Notes: generated by a model not told the origin, from the sequence alone. Positions 9,174 through 17,622 are shown, numbered from the stretch's first letter. The stretch is 64,000 bases of DNA from Vibrio toranzoniae (GCF_024347655.1 NZ_AP025514.1:868001-932000); one strand, 5' to 3'. Numbers and translations: made by a program.

Positions 9174-10064
9174 ATGTCACGTTCATTTTTTATACTTGCT
9201 ACTTTGCTTTTAGCGCCAAGTGTTGCAAGTGCCAATACTATTTTAACAAGTTTTAAACCAATTCAAATGATTGTGACGGAATTAACGCAAGGCGTTAGTG
9301 AACCGGGTGTGTTGATGAACAGCAACGCTTCGCCGCACGATTATGCGCTTAAGCCATCTGATGTGAAAAAAGTTCACAGTGCAGACATGGTGGTTTGGTT
9401 CGGTCCTGACCTAGAAGCCTTCTTGACGAAAGTGATCGGTTCAAAAGAGAACGTTATCCAGATCAGTGAGATCCCTGGTATTAACTTGAGAGAGTTCGGA
9501 CATGAAGAGCATGATCACGATGCCCATGAAGGACATAACCACGGCAGCCATGATCCTCACTTCTGGTTAGGTATCGATCAGGTTGAGGTAGCAGCAAAAT
9601 ACATCTCAGCTAAGTTGATTGAATCTGATCCTGACAACGCAATGGCGTATCAAGAGAATTTAGATTCATTCTTGATTACTCTGAAAGAAAAACAGCAGTC
9701 AATTCGCGAACAACTTGCGCCAGTAAAAGACAAAGGTTACTACGTGTTCCATGATGCGTATGGCTACTTTGAGCAAGAGTTTGAGTTGAATAACCTAGGT
9801 CACTTCACGGTAAGCCCTGAACGTAAACCGGGTGCAAAAAGCCTAATTGCTATCAAGAAAACCCTAGTGCGTGAGAATGTTCAGTGTGTGTTCTCTGAGC
9901 CTCAATTTACGCCTGCTGTAATAGAATCAGTGACGCGCGGAAGCAATGCGAAGCAAGGTCAACTTGATCCAATCGGTTCAACCGTTGAAGTGAAGAGCGG
10001 AAGTTATTTCGATTTTCTTCAACAAGTTACAGACAGCTACACGAGCTGCCTAAGTGCTAAGTAA
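9174..10064 (+). CDS. znuA: Zinc ABC transporter, periplasmic zinc-binding protein
   Basis: ZnuA captures zinc in the periplasm and delivers it to ZnuBC. The first 20 residues form a signal peptide (MSRSFFILATLLLAPSVASA). Zinc-ligand histidines are seen in NASPHDYALKPSD and in NLGHFTVSPERKPG. Between them is the flexible acidic His-rich loop (residues about 113-130, with repeated HD, HE and HN), followed by DPHFWLG. Length 296 aa is typical of cluster A-I binding proteins. It is divergent from znuCB around a shared Zur box and is followed by its own terminator. Confidence 0.97.
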   Translation: MSRSFFILATLLLAPSVASANTILTSFKPIQMIVTELTQGVSEPGVLMNSNASPHDYALKPSDVKKVHSADMVVWFGPDLEAFLTKVIGSKENVIQISEIPGINLREFGHEEHDHDAHEGHNHGSHDPHFWLGIDQVEVAAKYISAKLIESDPDNAMAYQENLDSFLITLKEKQQSIREQLAPVKDKGYYVFHDAYGYFEQEFELNNLGHFTVSPERKPGAKSLIAIKKTLVRENVQCVFSEPQFTPAVIESVTRGSNAKQGQLDPIGSTVEVKSGSYFDFLQQVTDSYTSCLSAK

Positions 10065-10114
10065 TCGCTAGAGAGTATTCCTTACTCTAGTTTGCTCTCG
10101 TTAATTTATGAATC

Positions 10115-10135
10115 ATGCCGCTTTTTGCGGCATTT
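10115..10135 (+). terminator. Terminator after znuA
   Basis: ATGCCGC (10115-10121), loop TTTTT, GCGGCAT (10127-10133), then Ts. It separates znuA from tfoS. The remaining bases up to 10311 are AT-rich, and TAAAAT at about 10203-10208 is a possible -10 box for tfoS. Confidence 0.75.
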
Positions 10136-10311
10136 TCGTGACCGCTAAGATAAAACCTTCCAACAAATCGCAAACCTCCTTTCTCCTTTGTTAATTTCAG
10201 CTAAAATAGAAAGATAATAATAAGCACAAAAAAACTCAGTTTTTGGTTAAGCAACGATAAGCGTTGTGGGCACACAAATTTTCATGTGTTTTTTCTGTTC
10301 AGGATTTAAAG

Positions 10312-13300
10312 TTGTATCGAATTATCTTCAAAATGTTCATATTAATGAGCATTTCATTTAGCGTTCTTGCGGTAAATACATCATCCTCTGTTTTCTACCC
10401 TTTGCCCGTTCAAGCGCAAGGGAACTTTCTTGCGGCTAAAAAGCTATACCTGGGTGCCGGAGGTGGGCTCTGGCTTCATGATGTACATGGAAAAATACTT
10501 TTTTATGATGGTCGAACCCTGTTTCCTAGAAAGGGTAGCCTTTTGCAATTCTCCTCAGAAAGGGTCGCGTTTCTTAATGATGAATTTTGGACTTTTTTCG
10601 ATAATGAGGTGTATCGACATAGCCCAGGTATTGGCAATGAGCTTGTATTTAGTCTCAGCCCTGGTTCTGAGATCGCGAATATCGGATCATCTGGTGATTT
10701 TATATGGGTGACAGATGGCAGTAATTTTTATACTTACAACACCCAGTCTTTAGAATTTGATACCTATTCACTGCTCAAGTTATATCGATATAACAACAGT
10801 AGTGACATTGTAATTAATGACGCTGAAAAGGTGCTGTCGAAGTGGGTGTTAGCGACAAACGCAGGTGTTTACCTTTCAGAGGACCAAGAGTTTACTCATG
10901 TCAAAGCATCAGAGAAGAACCATATTGAGACGGTTTATTTCTCGAAGGCAAGACGAGAGCTCGTGATTGGTACATTAAATGGTGCAGTGATTGTCGATCT
11001 CACTAATTCAAATAAAGAGACTTGGGTTCGTGGGTCGCATGTCCTCTCTTTTGCTGAAACGCCTGACCAATATTGGATAGGCACGGAACATGGACTTATT
11101 AGCTATAATTTTATTACGGGTAAAATTACACGATTTGCACAATCGACCAATCAAGGTTTTTCGTTACCAGGCGAGAAAATATATTCGCTGGTAAACGACC
11201 ACGCTGGTGGAATGTGGATCGCGACGAATAATGGGATTCGGTACTTCTCATTGTTCAGCAAGACGTTCTCCAGAACGCCATTAGATGAGATTGACATGCA
11301 TTCTAGTAATGTCGTGATAAATAAGGTATTGCCAGTTAATGACCGTAGGTCTTGGATTGCGTCTTCAATGGGGCTGTATTTAGCCGACTCTGATAGCGAT
11401 GAACGTCCGATTCGTGTTTATCCCAAACCAGTTCAAGATATTGAGATGTTTTCCTCCTCTATTTGGCTTGCGACCGAAGAGGGAATAATTAGCTTTGATA
11501 CTAATACCTTAAAGCCTAGACCTCTAGATTTACCAAGAGCAATCGTGGGCGTACACGTCGAAAACTTTGCACTTCAGGCAAACCAAGTTCTTTGGATGAG
11601 TTCTGGGCAAAACCTTTATTCTTTATCTATTGAGGCAATGGAACTGACATCTTATGGAGCAGATTGGTTAGTTGATAAGTTTTTGCCGGCGAAAATAACG
11701 GCTCTCGATATAGGCTTAAAAGACAGCATTTATATCGGCACGGATCACGGTTTTTATTCCTTTGTTGATAAAAGAATCAGTTTTAGCCGTTCAAGTGAAC
11801 GATTTGGCAAAGTGCTTGATATCGAGAAAGCCAAAGATGGGTCGCAGTGGTTTGCTAGTAGTTACGGCGTATACCGAATTCCTTATGATACCAACGTCAT
11901 CGAAGAGGTTGCTCTCATTGAAGATAACATTAGCCCTAATTGCTTGATTAGTGACGATGATGGTATTTGGTTAGGGTCCTCAAAAGGTATTAGCTACTAT
12001 GGACTCGATGGGCAATTGTATAAACACATCGGCTCTCCATTTGGTTTAATTAATAATGAGTTGTCAGTTGGCGCTTGCACGGTGTTTTATAGTGAAGAAA
12101 GTCAATCATCCAGACTGGTCTTGGGCTCTAAGTATGGTGTAGTGAGTGCATTGTCTAATGAGCTATTGGTATCAACAACTCCTCATAGCCGAGCATTGCT
12201 TAGTAAGATAAGTGTCAATCAACAAACCGTATCACTTGGCGGAAAAGCGGTTGATTTAGAGGAAATGCCTTACGGTTCATCCATTAGTTTTAAGCTTGGT
12301 ATTTTACCTGCATCATTTGCACCCGCTATGGAATATCGACTGAACGACGATGAACCTTGGAGCGAATTTGAGGGGGGGCTATTAACATTGGATCATTTAC
12401 TTCCTGGTGATTACACACTTGAAGTTAAACCAGTGCAGGACTCTCACTATCGATTTGTGTCTACTACCCAAAGCTTTTCAATTGCAGAGCCTTGGTACTT
12501 GAGTCGCTGGGCTGTAGCGAGCTCTTTTATTATATTAATCGGCTTGGTTACTGTTCTCGTTTTTTGGCGCTCGCGCTATGTCACTTTTGCCAACAGACAC
12601 CTAAAAGCGCAAGTCGCATTAAAAACGGACCAAATGAGGCACCAAAGTCGCATCTTGTTGACAACCAATCAACAACTTAAAAAACAGCTGTTGGTTAAAA
12701 ATGTTTTAGTATCTCATACAGCGAAAGAGCTTTCCGATGAAGTCAGCCATGTTGCTGCGCTGCTTCCTAGTTGGAATGATGACCTAGGTCGGTCACCAAT
12801 CCTGGCATTGAAAAACGGGCTTGCTCAACTTAGTAATAGCCAAGAAGAATCGGGGACTGTTTGTTGCGATGTGATCTTAGTTTTGGAATCTGTGCTTAAA
12901 GCGTGGAAAAGTGAGTTGGCAAAAACAGGTATTGAGCTCGATGTTAAAGTTGAAACTAAGTACAGACATGTGTCGTTGCTGTATTTCAATCTGGATATCA
13001 TTTTTAACAGCCTAGTTGCGAGCATCATTAAGAGAAATTTTAAATCGCAGAGCATGTTGGTCTTAGTAGAAGAGGTGGAAGAGCATTTAGTCGTTACCAT
13101 TCGCGATCATGGCATGCCTTTCCCCAAATTAGCTTCATCGATAAATGAGAGCAATGGAAAGCCAACAGATATTAATATCGATAAATTACCGTTATTGATG
13201 AATCAAAGCGGTGGTCAACTTAACGTTTTTGTCTCTGACTCTCAGAATAAGATTCAGCTTTCGTGGCCTATCGAGTTTCAAGTGTTAGACAGGCTCGAAG

Positions 13301-13695
13301 CAAGTACGATTGAGAGAATTGAAACCATCAAACATGCAACCTCAACGCCTGAGCAACAGAAACTTAGCGCAGAACAAGAGTGGCAAAATAAAGTGTCTCA
13401 GCTTGTTAGTGAGCACTATGCCGATGCGGAGTTTGGTACTGCAACTGCTGCTAAATACCTGTTTATGTCTGAGAGAAGCTTACAACGGCGCTTCAAATCT
13501 GCCTATGATAAAACATTTAAAGAACACCTTAACGAGGTTCGTCTGGAGCATGCGTGTGAAAGGTTATTGGCCGGAGAAAAGGTATCAGACGTCGCTTTTG
13601 ACTCAGGCTTCAATGACCCTTCCTATTTCAGCCAGCGGTTTAAGCACCATTTTGGTATGTCTCCGTCTAAGTTTGCGGAAAATAACGAAGATTGA
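10312..13695 (+). CDS. tfoS: TfoS-like membrane-bound AraC-family regulator of chitin-induced competence
   Basis: This protein is predicted to sense a periplasmic ligand (chitin oligosaccharides in V. cholerae TfoS) and bind DNA from the membrane to switch on tfoR. From the TTG at 10312 it has 1127 aa. Visible parts: an N-terminal signal/anchor (YRIIFKMFILMSISFSVLAV); repeated propeller blades with WIGT, WIAT, WLATEEG and WLGSS motifs up to about residue 620; a Y_Y_Y-like segment (about 644-720, EYRLNDDEPWSEFEGG); one membrane helix (about 733-753); a degenerate kinase-like region with IRDHGMPF; and an AraC HTH at the C-terminus (about 1040-1127, ERSLQRRF, VAFDSGFNDPSYFSQRFKHHFGMSP). There is no receiver domain. 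AGGA at 10301-10304 is 7 bases before this TTG; an upstream TTG (10264) and an ATG (10333) are alternatives. Identification rests on architecture and on position between znu and feo, as for V. cholerae VC2080. Confidence 0.85.
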   Translation: MYRIIFKMFILMSISFSVLAVNTSSSVFYPLPVQAQGNFLAAKKLYLGAGGGLWLHDVHGKILFYDGRTLFPRKGSLLQFSSERVAFLNDEFWTFFDNEVYRHSPGIGNELVFSLSPGSEIANIGSSGDFIWVTDGSNFYTYNTQSLEFDTYSLLKLYRYNNSSDIVINDAEKVLSKWVLATNAGVYLSEDQEFTHVKASEKNHIETVYFSKARRELVIGTLNGAVIVDLTNSNKETWVRGSHVLSFAETPDQYWIGTEHGLISYNFITGKITRFAQSTNQGFSLPGEKIYSLVNDHAGGMWIATNNGIRYFSLFSKTFSRTPLDEIDMHSSNVVINKVLPVNDRRSWIASSMGLYLADSDSDERPIRVYPKPVQDIEMFSSSIWLATEEGIISFDTNTLKPRPLDLPRAIVGVHVENFALQANQVLWMSSGQNLYSLSIEAMELTSYGADWLVDKFLPAKITALDIGLKDSIYIGTDHGFYSFVDKRISFSRSSERFGKVLDIEKAKDGSQWFASSYGVYRIPYDTNVIEEVALIEDNISPNCLISDDDGIWLGSSKGISYYGLDGQLYKHIGSPFGLINNELSVGACTVFYSEESQSSRLVLGSKYGVVSALSNELLVSTTPHSRALLSKISVNQQTVSLGGKAVDLEEMPYGSSISFKLGILPASFAPAMEYRLNDDEPWSEFEGGLLTLDHLLPGDYTLEVKPVQDSHYRFVSTTQSFSIAEPWYLSRWAVASSFIILIGLVTVLVFWRSRYVTFANRHLKAQVALKTDQMRHQSRILLTTNQQLKKQLLVKNVLVSHTAKELSDEVSHVAALLPSWNDDLGRSPILALKNGLAQLSNSQEESGTVCCDVILVLESVLKAWKSELAKTGIELDVKVETKYRHVSLLYFNLDIIFNSLVASIIKRNFKSQSMLVLVEEVEEHLVVTIRDHGMPFPKLASSINESNGKPTDINIDKLPLLMNQSGGQLNVFVSDSQNKIQLSWPIEFQVLDRLEASTIERIETIKHATSTPEQQKLSAEQEWQNKVSQLVSEHYADAEFGTATAAKYLFMSERSLQRRFKSAYDKTFKEHLNEVRLEHACERLLAGEKVSDVAFDSGFNDPSYFSQRFKHHFGMSPSKFAENNED

Positions 13696-13729
13696 TCAGT
13701 TGCGGCGCAAAAATAGATAAATATACAGG

Positions 13730-13758
13730 AGCCTCGACATTAGTGTTGGGGCTTTTTT
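13730..13758 (+). terminator. Terminator of tfoS
   Basis: AGCCTCGACA (13730-13739), loop TTAG, TGTTGGGGCT (13744-13753) with two G-T pairs, then a T-run. It faces the tfoR terminator about 60 bases away. Confidence 0.85.
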
Positions 13759-13815
13759 ATGAGATATGGGGGCTAGAAGTATTCAATGTTTTTGTGGATA
13801 GAGAGATTGGAAACG

Positions 13816-13854
13816 AAAAAAAATATCGTGGTATAGCCGGGGGACTATACCACG
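13816..13854 (-). terminator. Terminator of tfoR
   Basis: A 10-bp perfect stem with an 8-base loop, then GATA and a run of eight Ts on the minus strand. It forms the 3' hairpin of the small RNA. Confidence 0.9.
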
Positions 13855-13913
13855 GGTGCCAAGGGCACCTTCGCTTGCTGCCGGAGTGATATGGAAAACC
13901 ACATCACCTCTGG
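13816..13913 (-). ncRNA. tfoR: TfoR-like small RNA (about 98-102 nt)
   Basis: The minus strand can fold into three consecutive hairpins. SL1 is GUGAUGUGG-UUUU-CCAUAUCAC (13907-13886). SL2 is GGUGCC-CUU-GGCACC (13869-13855). The terminator is CGUGGUAUAG-8 nt-CUAUACCACG (13854-13827), followed by eight Us that end at 13816. The strand is decided by SL1, where the central pair is a G-U wobble on the minus strand but an A-C mismatch on the plus strand, and by the U-run. The length and the position between tfoS and feoA match V. cholerae TfoR, an Hfq-type sRNA that activates tfoX translation. The 5' end is estimated from TTTAAT at 13924-13919 as a -10 box. I did not compare it with the V. cholerae sequence. 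Confidence 0.75.
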
Positions 13914-13930
13914 AATAAAATTAAAGAGAA

Positions 13931-13962
13931 GGAGTTTCTCTTCGATGGAGTAACTATACGGT
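13931..13962 (-). promoter_or_regulatory. Candidate TfoS operator: two adjacent 16-bp direct repeats upstream of tfoR
   Basis: Plus-strand blocks 13931-13946 (GGAGTTTCTCTTCGAT) and 13947-13962 (GGAGTAACTATACGGT) match at 11 of 16 positions, with core GGAGTnnCTnTnCGnT. They lie about 18-50 bases upstream of the estimated tfoR start, over the place of the -35 box, where no good -35 hexamer is seen. Tandem direct half-sites are typical of AraC-family activators. Assignment to TfoS is inference. Confidence 0.45.
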
Positions 13963-14249
13963 TTGCTACTTATTTTACTTATAAAATTAACGCCAGATAT
14001 CTGTGATAAATACGACAATGTTGTAACTTGTTGATATATATGTACTTGTTTGGTGTTTTTATGATTGATAGCCATAGGAAAGACCTCGATAACTGTTGAA
14101 AATAACGTTTTTGACGTAAACGGTTTTAACGAAATTTACGAGTATGTATTTCCGAAAACTTTGATTTTACACAATAGAATTGTGGTCATGCATGTGTATT
14201 ATGACGCTAATAACAATATTTCTCATTATCAGTCACAGATTGGGTACTT
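13963..14249. other. AT-rich upstream region of feoABC and tfoR
   Basis: This stretch is AT-rich with no convincing gene. It should hold the feo promoter. TTGAT-N4-CACAA at 14161-14174 resembles one good and one poor half of an FNR site, and a Fur-like site lies at its 3' end. Open frames that cross it are short and lack a ribosome binding site. Confidence 0.5.
14212..14230. promoter_or_regulatory. Fur box candidate upstream of feoA
   Basis: Read on the minus strand, GATAATGAGAAATATTGTT matches the 19-bp Fur consensus at 14 positions. It lies 19 bases before feoA, which fits iron repression of ferrous iron uptake. Confidence 0.6.
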
Positions 14250-14471
14250 ATGAAACTCTCACAACTAGAGCAAGGCAAAGCGGCTTCTATTGTTGCGCTA
14301 ACCGGTTTAACACCAGAAGTTAGAAAAAAACTTATGGTCATGGGTATGTTGCCGAAAACCGAGGTGACTCTGATTCGCCGTGCACCTATGGGGGATCCGC
14401 TTCAAGTTGAAGTGAGAGGGGTTTCAATTGCCATTCGTGAAAGCATCGCAGAACAAATCGAGGTTATCTAA
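14250..14471 (+). CDS. feoA: Ferrous iron transport protein A
   Basis: FeoA is a small SH3-fold cytoplasmic protein needed for Fe(II) uptake by FeoB. The 73-aa product shows the family pattern: MKLSQLEQGKAASIVALTG, then VRKKLMVMGMLPKTEVTLI, a PMGDPLQVEVRG core, and a final ISIRE-like segment (VSIAIRESIAEQIEV). The stop codon is immediately followed by the feoB ATG. A classical Shine-Dalgarno is not evident before its ATG. Confidence 0.96.
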   Translation: MKLSQLEQGKAASIVALTGLTPEVRKKLMVMGMLPKTEVTLIRRAPMGDPLQVEVRGVSIAIRESIAEQIEVI

Positions 14472-16745
14472 ATGGATTATCAAGTTCTCACCGTTGGTAA
14501 CCCGAATAGTGGTAAAACAACATTATTTAATGCATTGACTGGTGCCAAGCAGCACGTTGGTAACTGGGTTGGTGTAACTGTAGAGAAAAAGACAGGTGTA
14601 TATTCGCACGCTGGTGATCAGTTCCAGCTTACCGACTTACCAGGTATCTATGCGCTAGACAGTGGTAATGACGCGAACAGCATCGATGAGTCGATTGCAT
14701 CTCGCGCGGTTCTTACTCATCCAGCGGACGTAATCATTAATGTGGTAGATGCAAGCTGTCTGGAACGAAGCTTATACATGACATTACAGCTGCGAGAGTT
14801 GGGAAGACCAATGATCGTTGTATTGAACAAAATGGATGTACTAAAGCGCGAGCGCCAGACGATTAACCTTAAAGCGCTTGAGAAAGAGCTTGGTTGTCCA
14901 GTATTAAGCTTGTCTGCAAACGACAAAGGCCAAGTGGTTCGCTTTAAAGAACGCCTACATAAATTGCTTGTTCAAGGTGTGAGCCTTGATCCGATCTCTA
15001 TTGATTACGACGCAGCATTAGAAGCGCTTATCCCTTCTGTTGAATCACAATTTGATGATGCTGATGTTTCTCACCGAGCTCTGGCAATTCGTGCTTTAGA
15101 AAATGATTACTTGGTATTGAATGGACTGGCTCCTCAAACTCGTACTCAAATTGATGGCGTACGTCTTGGTGCTGACTTTGATATCGACCTTGCAGTCGCT
15201 GACGCGAAATACACATTCTTACATGACCTTTGTAAACGAGTGCGTCGTAGCGAAGGCAAGCTAAGCCGCAACTTCACAGAAAAAGCAGACCAATTCATTC
15301 TGAACAAATGGGTCGGTATTCCTTTCTTCTTTGTGATCATGTACTTGATGTTCATGTTCTCTATCAATATCGGTAGTGCGTTTATCGACTTCTTTGATAT
15401 CGGTGTTGGAGCTATTTTGGTTGATGGCGGTCATCACCTATTAGATGGTTACTTGCCTGTTTGGCTAGTCACTGTATTGGCTGATGGTATCGGTGGTGGT
15501 ATTCAAACCGTTGCGACCTTCATTCCGGTTATTGCAGCTCTTTACTTGTTCTTAGCAGTGCTTGAAAGCTCAGGCTACATGGCTCGTGCGGCATTTGTAC
15601 TTGATAAAGTGATGCAGAAGATTGGTCTGCCGGGCAAAGCGTTTGTACCACTGGTGCTTGGTTTTGGTTGTAACGTGCCTTCAATCATGGCAACTCGTAC
15701 ACTTGACCAAGAGCGCGAACGTAAACTTGCTGCATCAATGGCGCCGTTTATGTCATGTGGTGCTCGTCTTCCTGTATACGCACTGTTCGCAGCGGCATTC
15801 TTCCCAGGTGCTGGACAAAACGTGGTATTCGCTCTGTACATCATGGGTATTGTAGCTTCTGTGTTTACGGGTCTGTTCCTCAAGAACACCATCTACCCAG
15901 GTAGCAGCGATAGCTTAGTAATGGAAATGCCAGATTACGAATTGCCGACAGTGCAGAACGTAATGCTTAAAACGTGGCAAAAACTGAAGCGTTTCGTACT
16001 TGGTGCAGGTAAAACAATTGTAATGGTTGTGGCAATCCTGAGCTTCTTGAACTCGCTAGGTATGGACGGCAGCTTTGGTAATGAAGACAGCGAGAACTCT
16101 GTGTTGTCTAAAGCGGCACAAGTAGTGACTCCTGTGTTCCAACCCATTGGTATTACTGAAGAAAACTGGCCTGCGACGGTTGGTATTATTACAGGTATTT
16201 TCGCAAAAGAAGCCGTTGTAGGTACATTAAACAGCCTATACACAACGCCTTCTGATGAAGAAGCAGCTGAATTTGATTTAGCAGCAAGCTTGCAAGAAGC
16301 GGTGATGACGATTCCTGAAAACCTGTCTGGTTTGAGCTACTCAGATCCACTAGGTATTGAAGTGGGTGACTTATCAGACTCTGGCTCAGTGGCTGAAGAT
16401 CAAGAAGTTGATTCATCTATCTTTGGTAACCTGAAAAACAAGTTTGTTTCCGGCCATGCGGCATTCGCTTACTTGATTCTTATCCTGCTTTACACACCTT
16501 GTGTTGCTGCAATGGGTGCTTATGTACGTGAGTTCGGCCAGACGTTTGCACGCTTCATTGCAGTTTGGACAATGGCGCTTGGCTACTTTGGGGCGACCTT
16601 CTATTACCAAGCGGCAAACTTTGCTGCGCACCCAGTGACAAGTGCTGTGTGGATGGTGGTAATTGCTGGTGGCTTTGTGGTGACATATCGCGTGTTCAAG
16701 AAAATTGGTAACAAGCAGAAGGCGCTAGAGGTGCAAGTCGTATGA
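14472..16745 (+). CDS. feoB: Ferrous iron transporter B (GTPase-permease)
   Basis: FeoB is the inner-membrane Fe(II) transporter with an N-terminal G-protein domain. Motifs seen: G1 GNPNSGKTT (residues 8-16), switch region VGNWVGVTVEKKTG, G3 DLPGIY, and G4 NKMD. A helical regulatory segment follows. From about residue 280 there are multiple membrane helices containing two Gate modules with Cys (LGFGCNVPSIMATR; FMSCGARLPVYALF). The 757-aa length agrees with V. cholerae FeoB. Its last codons overlap feoC by four bases (ATGA), so all three feo genes are coupled. Confidence 0.98.
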   Translation: MDYQVLTVGNPNSGKTTLFNALTGAKQHVGNWVGVTVEKKTGVYSHAGDQFQLTDLPGIYALDSGNDANSIDESIASRAVLTHPADVIINVVDASCLERSLYMTLQLRELGRPMIVVLNKMDVLKRERQTINLKALEKELGCPVLSLSANDKGQVVRFKERLHKLLVQGVSLDPISIDYDAALEALIPSVESQFDDADVSHRALAIRALENDYLVLNGLAPQTRTQIDGVRLGADFDIDLAVADAKYTFLHDLCKRVRRSEGKLSRNFTEKADQFILNKWVGIPFFFVIMYLMFMFSINIGSAFIDFFDIGVGAILVDGGHHLLDGYLPVWLVTVLADGIGGGIQTVATFIPVIAALYLFLAVLESSGYMARAAFVLDKVMQKIGLPGKAFVPLVLGFGCNVPSIMATRTLDQERERKLAASMAPFMSCGARLPVYALFAAAFFPGAGQNVVFALYIMGIVASVFTGLFLKNTIYPGSSDSLVMEMPDYELPTVQNVMLKTWQKLKRFVLGAGKTIVMVVAILSFLNSLGMDGSFGNEDSENSVLSKAAQVVTPVFQPIGITEENWPATVGIITGIFAKEAVVGTLNSLYTTPSDEEAAEFDLAASLQEAVMTIPENLSGLSYSDPLGIEVGDLSDSGSVAEDQEVDSSIFGNLKNKFVSGHAAFAYLILILLYTPCVAAMGAYVREFGQTFARFIAVWTMALGYFGATFYYQAANFAAHPVTSAVWMVVIAGGFVVTYRVFKKIGNKQKALEVQVV

Positions 16746-16972
16746 TCTTAACTGAACTTCATCAATACATAGACAGCCAAGGTGTCGCGGCTCGTAAAGA
16801 ACTCGCTGCAAAGTTTGGAATGAGTGAAGATGGCGTCGATGCGATGCTAGGTGTGTGGGTCAAGAAAGGGAAAATTTCTCGCTTGGTCGATACTAACAAG
16901 CATGGCCATACAACGCGCATTCGCTACACAATCAGCAAGCAAGATGGCCTGTCGCTTAATGTGATGATGTAG
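16742..16972 (+). CDS. feoC: FeoC-like winged-helix protein
   Basis: This 76-aa protein has the FeoC winged-helix pattern (MILTELHQYIDSQGVAARKE ... AMLGVWVKKGKISRL). Unlike enterobacterial FeoC it has no cysteine at all, so it cannot bind the Fe-S cluster proposed there. In V. cholerae, FeoC has been reported to associate with FeoB within a large Feo complex. The start overlaps the feoB stop (ATGA), and a terminator follows. Confidence 0.92.
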   Translation: MILTELHQYIDSQGVAARKELAAKFGMSEDGVDAMLGVWVKKGKISRLVDTNKHGHTTRIRYTISKQDGLSLNVMM

Positions 16973-17020
16973 TTTTGGTTTTATACTCTCGTTGAAACGG
17001 CGAGATTAGACAATAAAAAG

Positions 17021-17053
17021 GCCGCTCACTTATTTTTTGATGAGCGGCTTTTT
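17021..17053. terminator. Bidirectional terminator between feoC and the HIT gene
   Basis: GCCGCTCA (17021-17028) pairs with TGAGCGGC (17041-17048), with AAAAAG before and TTTTTG after, so it can serve both converging units. Confidence 0.88.
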
Positions 17054-17108
17054 GTCATTTGTCTTTCCTGAATTGTCTTACTTTAAAGCGTAATGAGATG
17101 AACTCGAA

Positions 17109-17537
17109 TTACGCTTTCTTGAAGATAGAGCTCAGTGACAGCACGTTTTGAATACGAGTCAGAATAGCGGCTTGATCTTCTTCACTGCGTTGTTCGCCTT
17201 TGGTGTTACCCCATACAGGGCCTGGCCACGCGATGTCTTCTTTGAAGCGTGCGATATGATGAATGTGCAGTTGAGGCACCATATTACCTAGCGCGCCTAG
17301 GTTGAGTTTGTCTGGTTGGAATGTGGCTTCTAGTGCTTGGCTTACCGCCTGAGATTCATGCAAGAACTGCTGTTGTTCTTTCATTGGTAAGTGGTGCAGC
17401 TCTTTTAGGTTGGCACGTTTTGGTACCAAGATAACCCAAGGTACGGCGCTGTCTTTGCTTAGCAGTGCTAAGCTCAGTGGAAATTCGCCGATAAGCGTGG
17501 TGTCTTTTGCTAACTGTGGGTGAAGTTCAAAGCTCAT
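17109..17537 (-). CDS. HIT family nucleotide-binding protein
   Basis: This is a 142-aa member of the histidine triad superfamily of nucleotide hydrolases and transferases. The segment VPWVILVPKRANLKELHHL is typical of the fold. The triad region reads LHIHHIARF, so the usual H-x-H-x-H-x-x is changed to H-I-H-H-I: the nucleophile position is kept but the third His is shifted. The start MSFELHPQLAKD at 17537 is preceded by GGGAAGACAACA; a longer frame to 17588 has no better signal. The substrate is unknown. Confidence 0.85.
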   Translation of the reverse strand: MSFELHPQLAKDTTLIGEFPLSLALLSKDSAVPWVILVPKRANLKELHHLPMKEQQQFLHESQAVSQALEATFQPDKLNLGALGNMVPQLHIHHIARFKEDIAWPGPVWGNTKGEQRSEEDQAAILTRIQNVLSLSSIFKKA

Positions 17538-17586
17538 TGTTGTCTTCCCATTCATATAGTTTGAATCAGTATACGTCAGATAAAAC

Positions 17587-17615
17587 AAAAGGTTGGCGCT
17601 TTCACGCCAACCTTT
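17587..17615. terminator. Terminator after argS, bidirectional in form
   Basis: AAAGGTTGGCG (17588-17598), loop CTTTCA, CGCCAACCTTT (17605-17615). On the minus strand it ends the argS transcript, upstream of the HIT gene. Confidence 0.8.
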
Positions 17616-17622
17616 CTAATTT

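Noticed and set aside
13692..13889. 65-codon plus-strand frame between tfoS and feoA
   Set aside because: It overlaps the tfoS end, the tfoS terminator and the antisense of the tfoR gene, has no ribosome binding site and looks accidental.
14065..14253. 62-codon frame running into the feoA start
   Set aside because: It covers the feo promoter region and Fur-like site, lacks a ribosome binding site and has no recognisable protein features.
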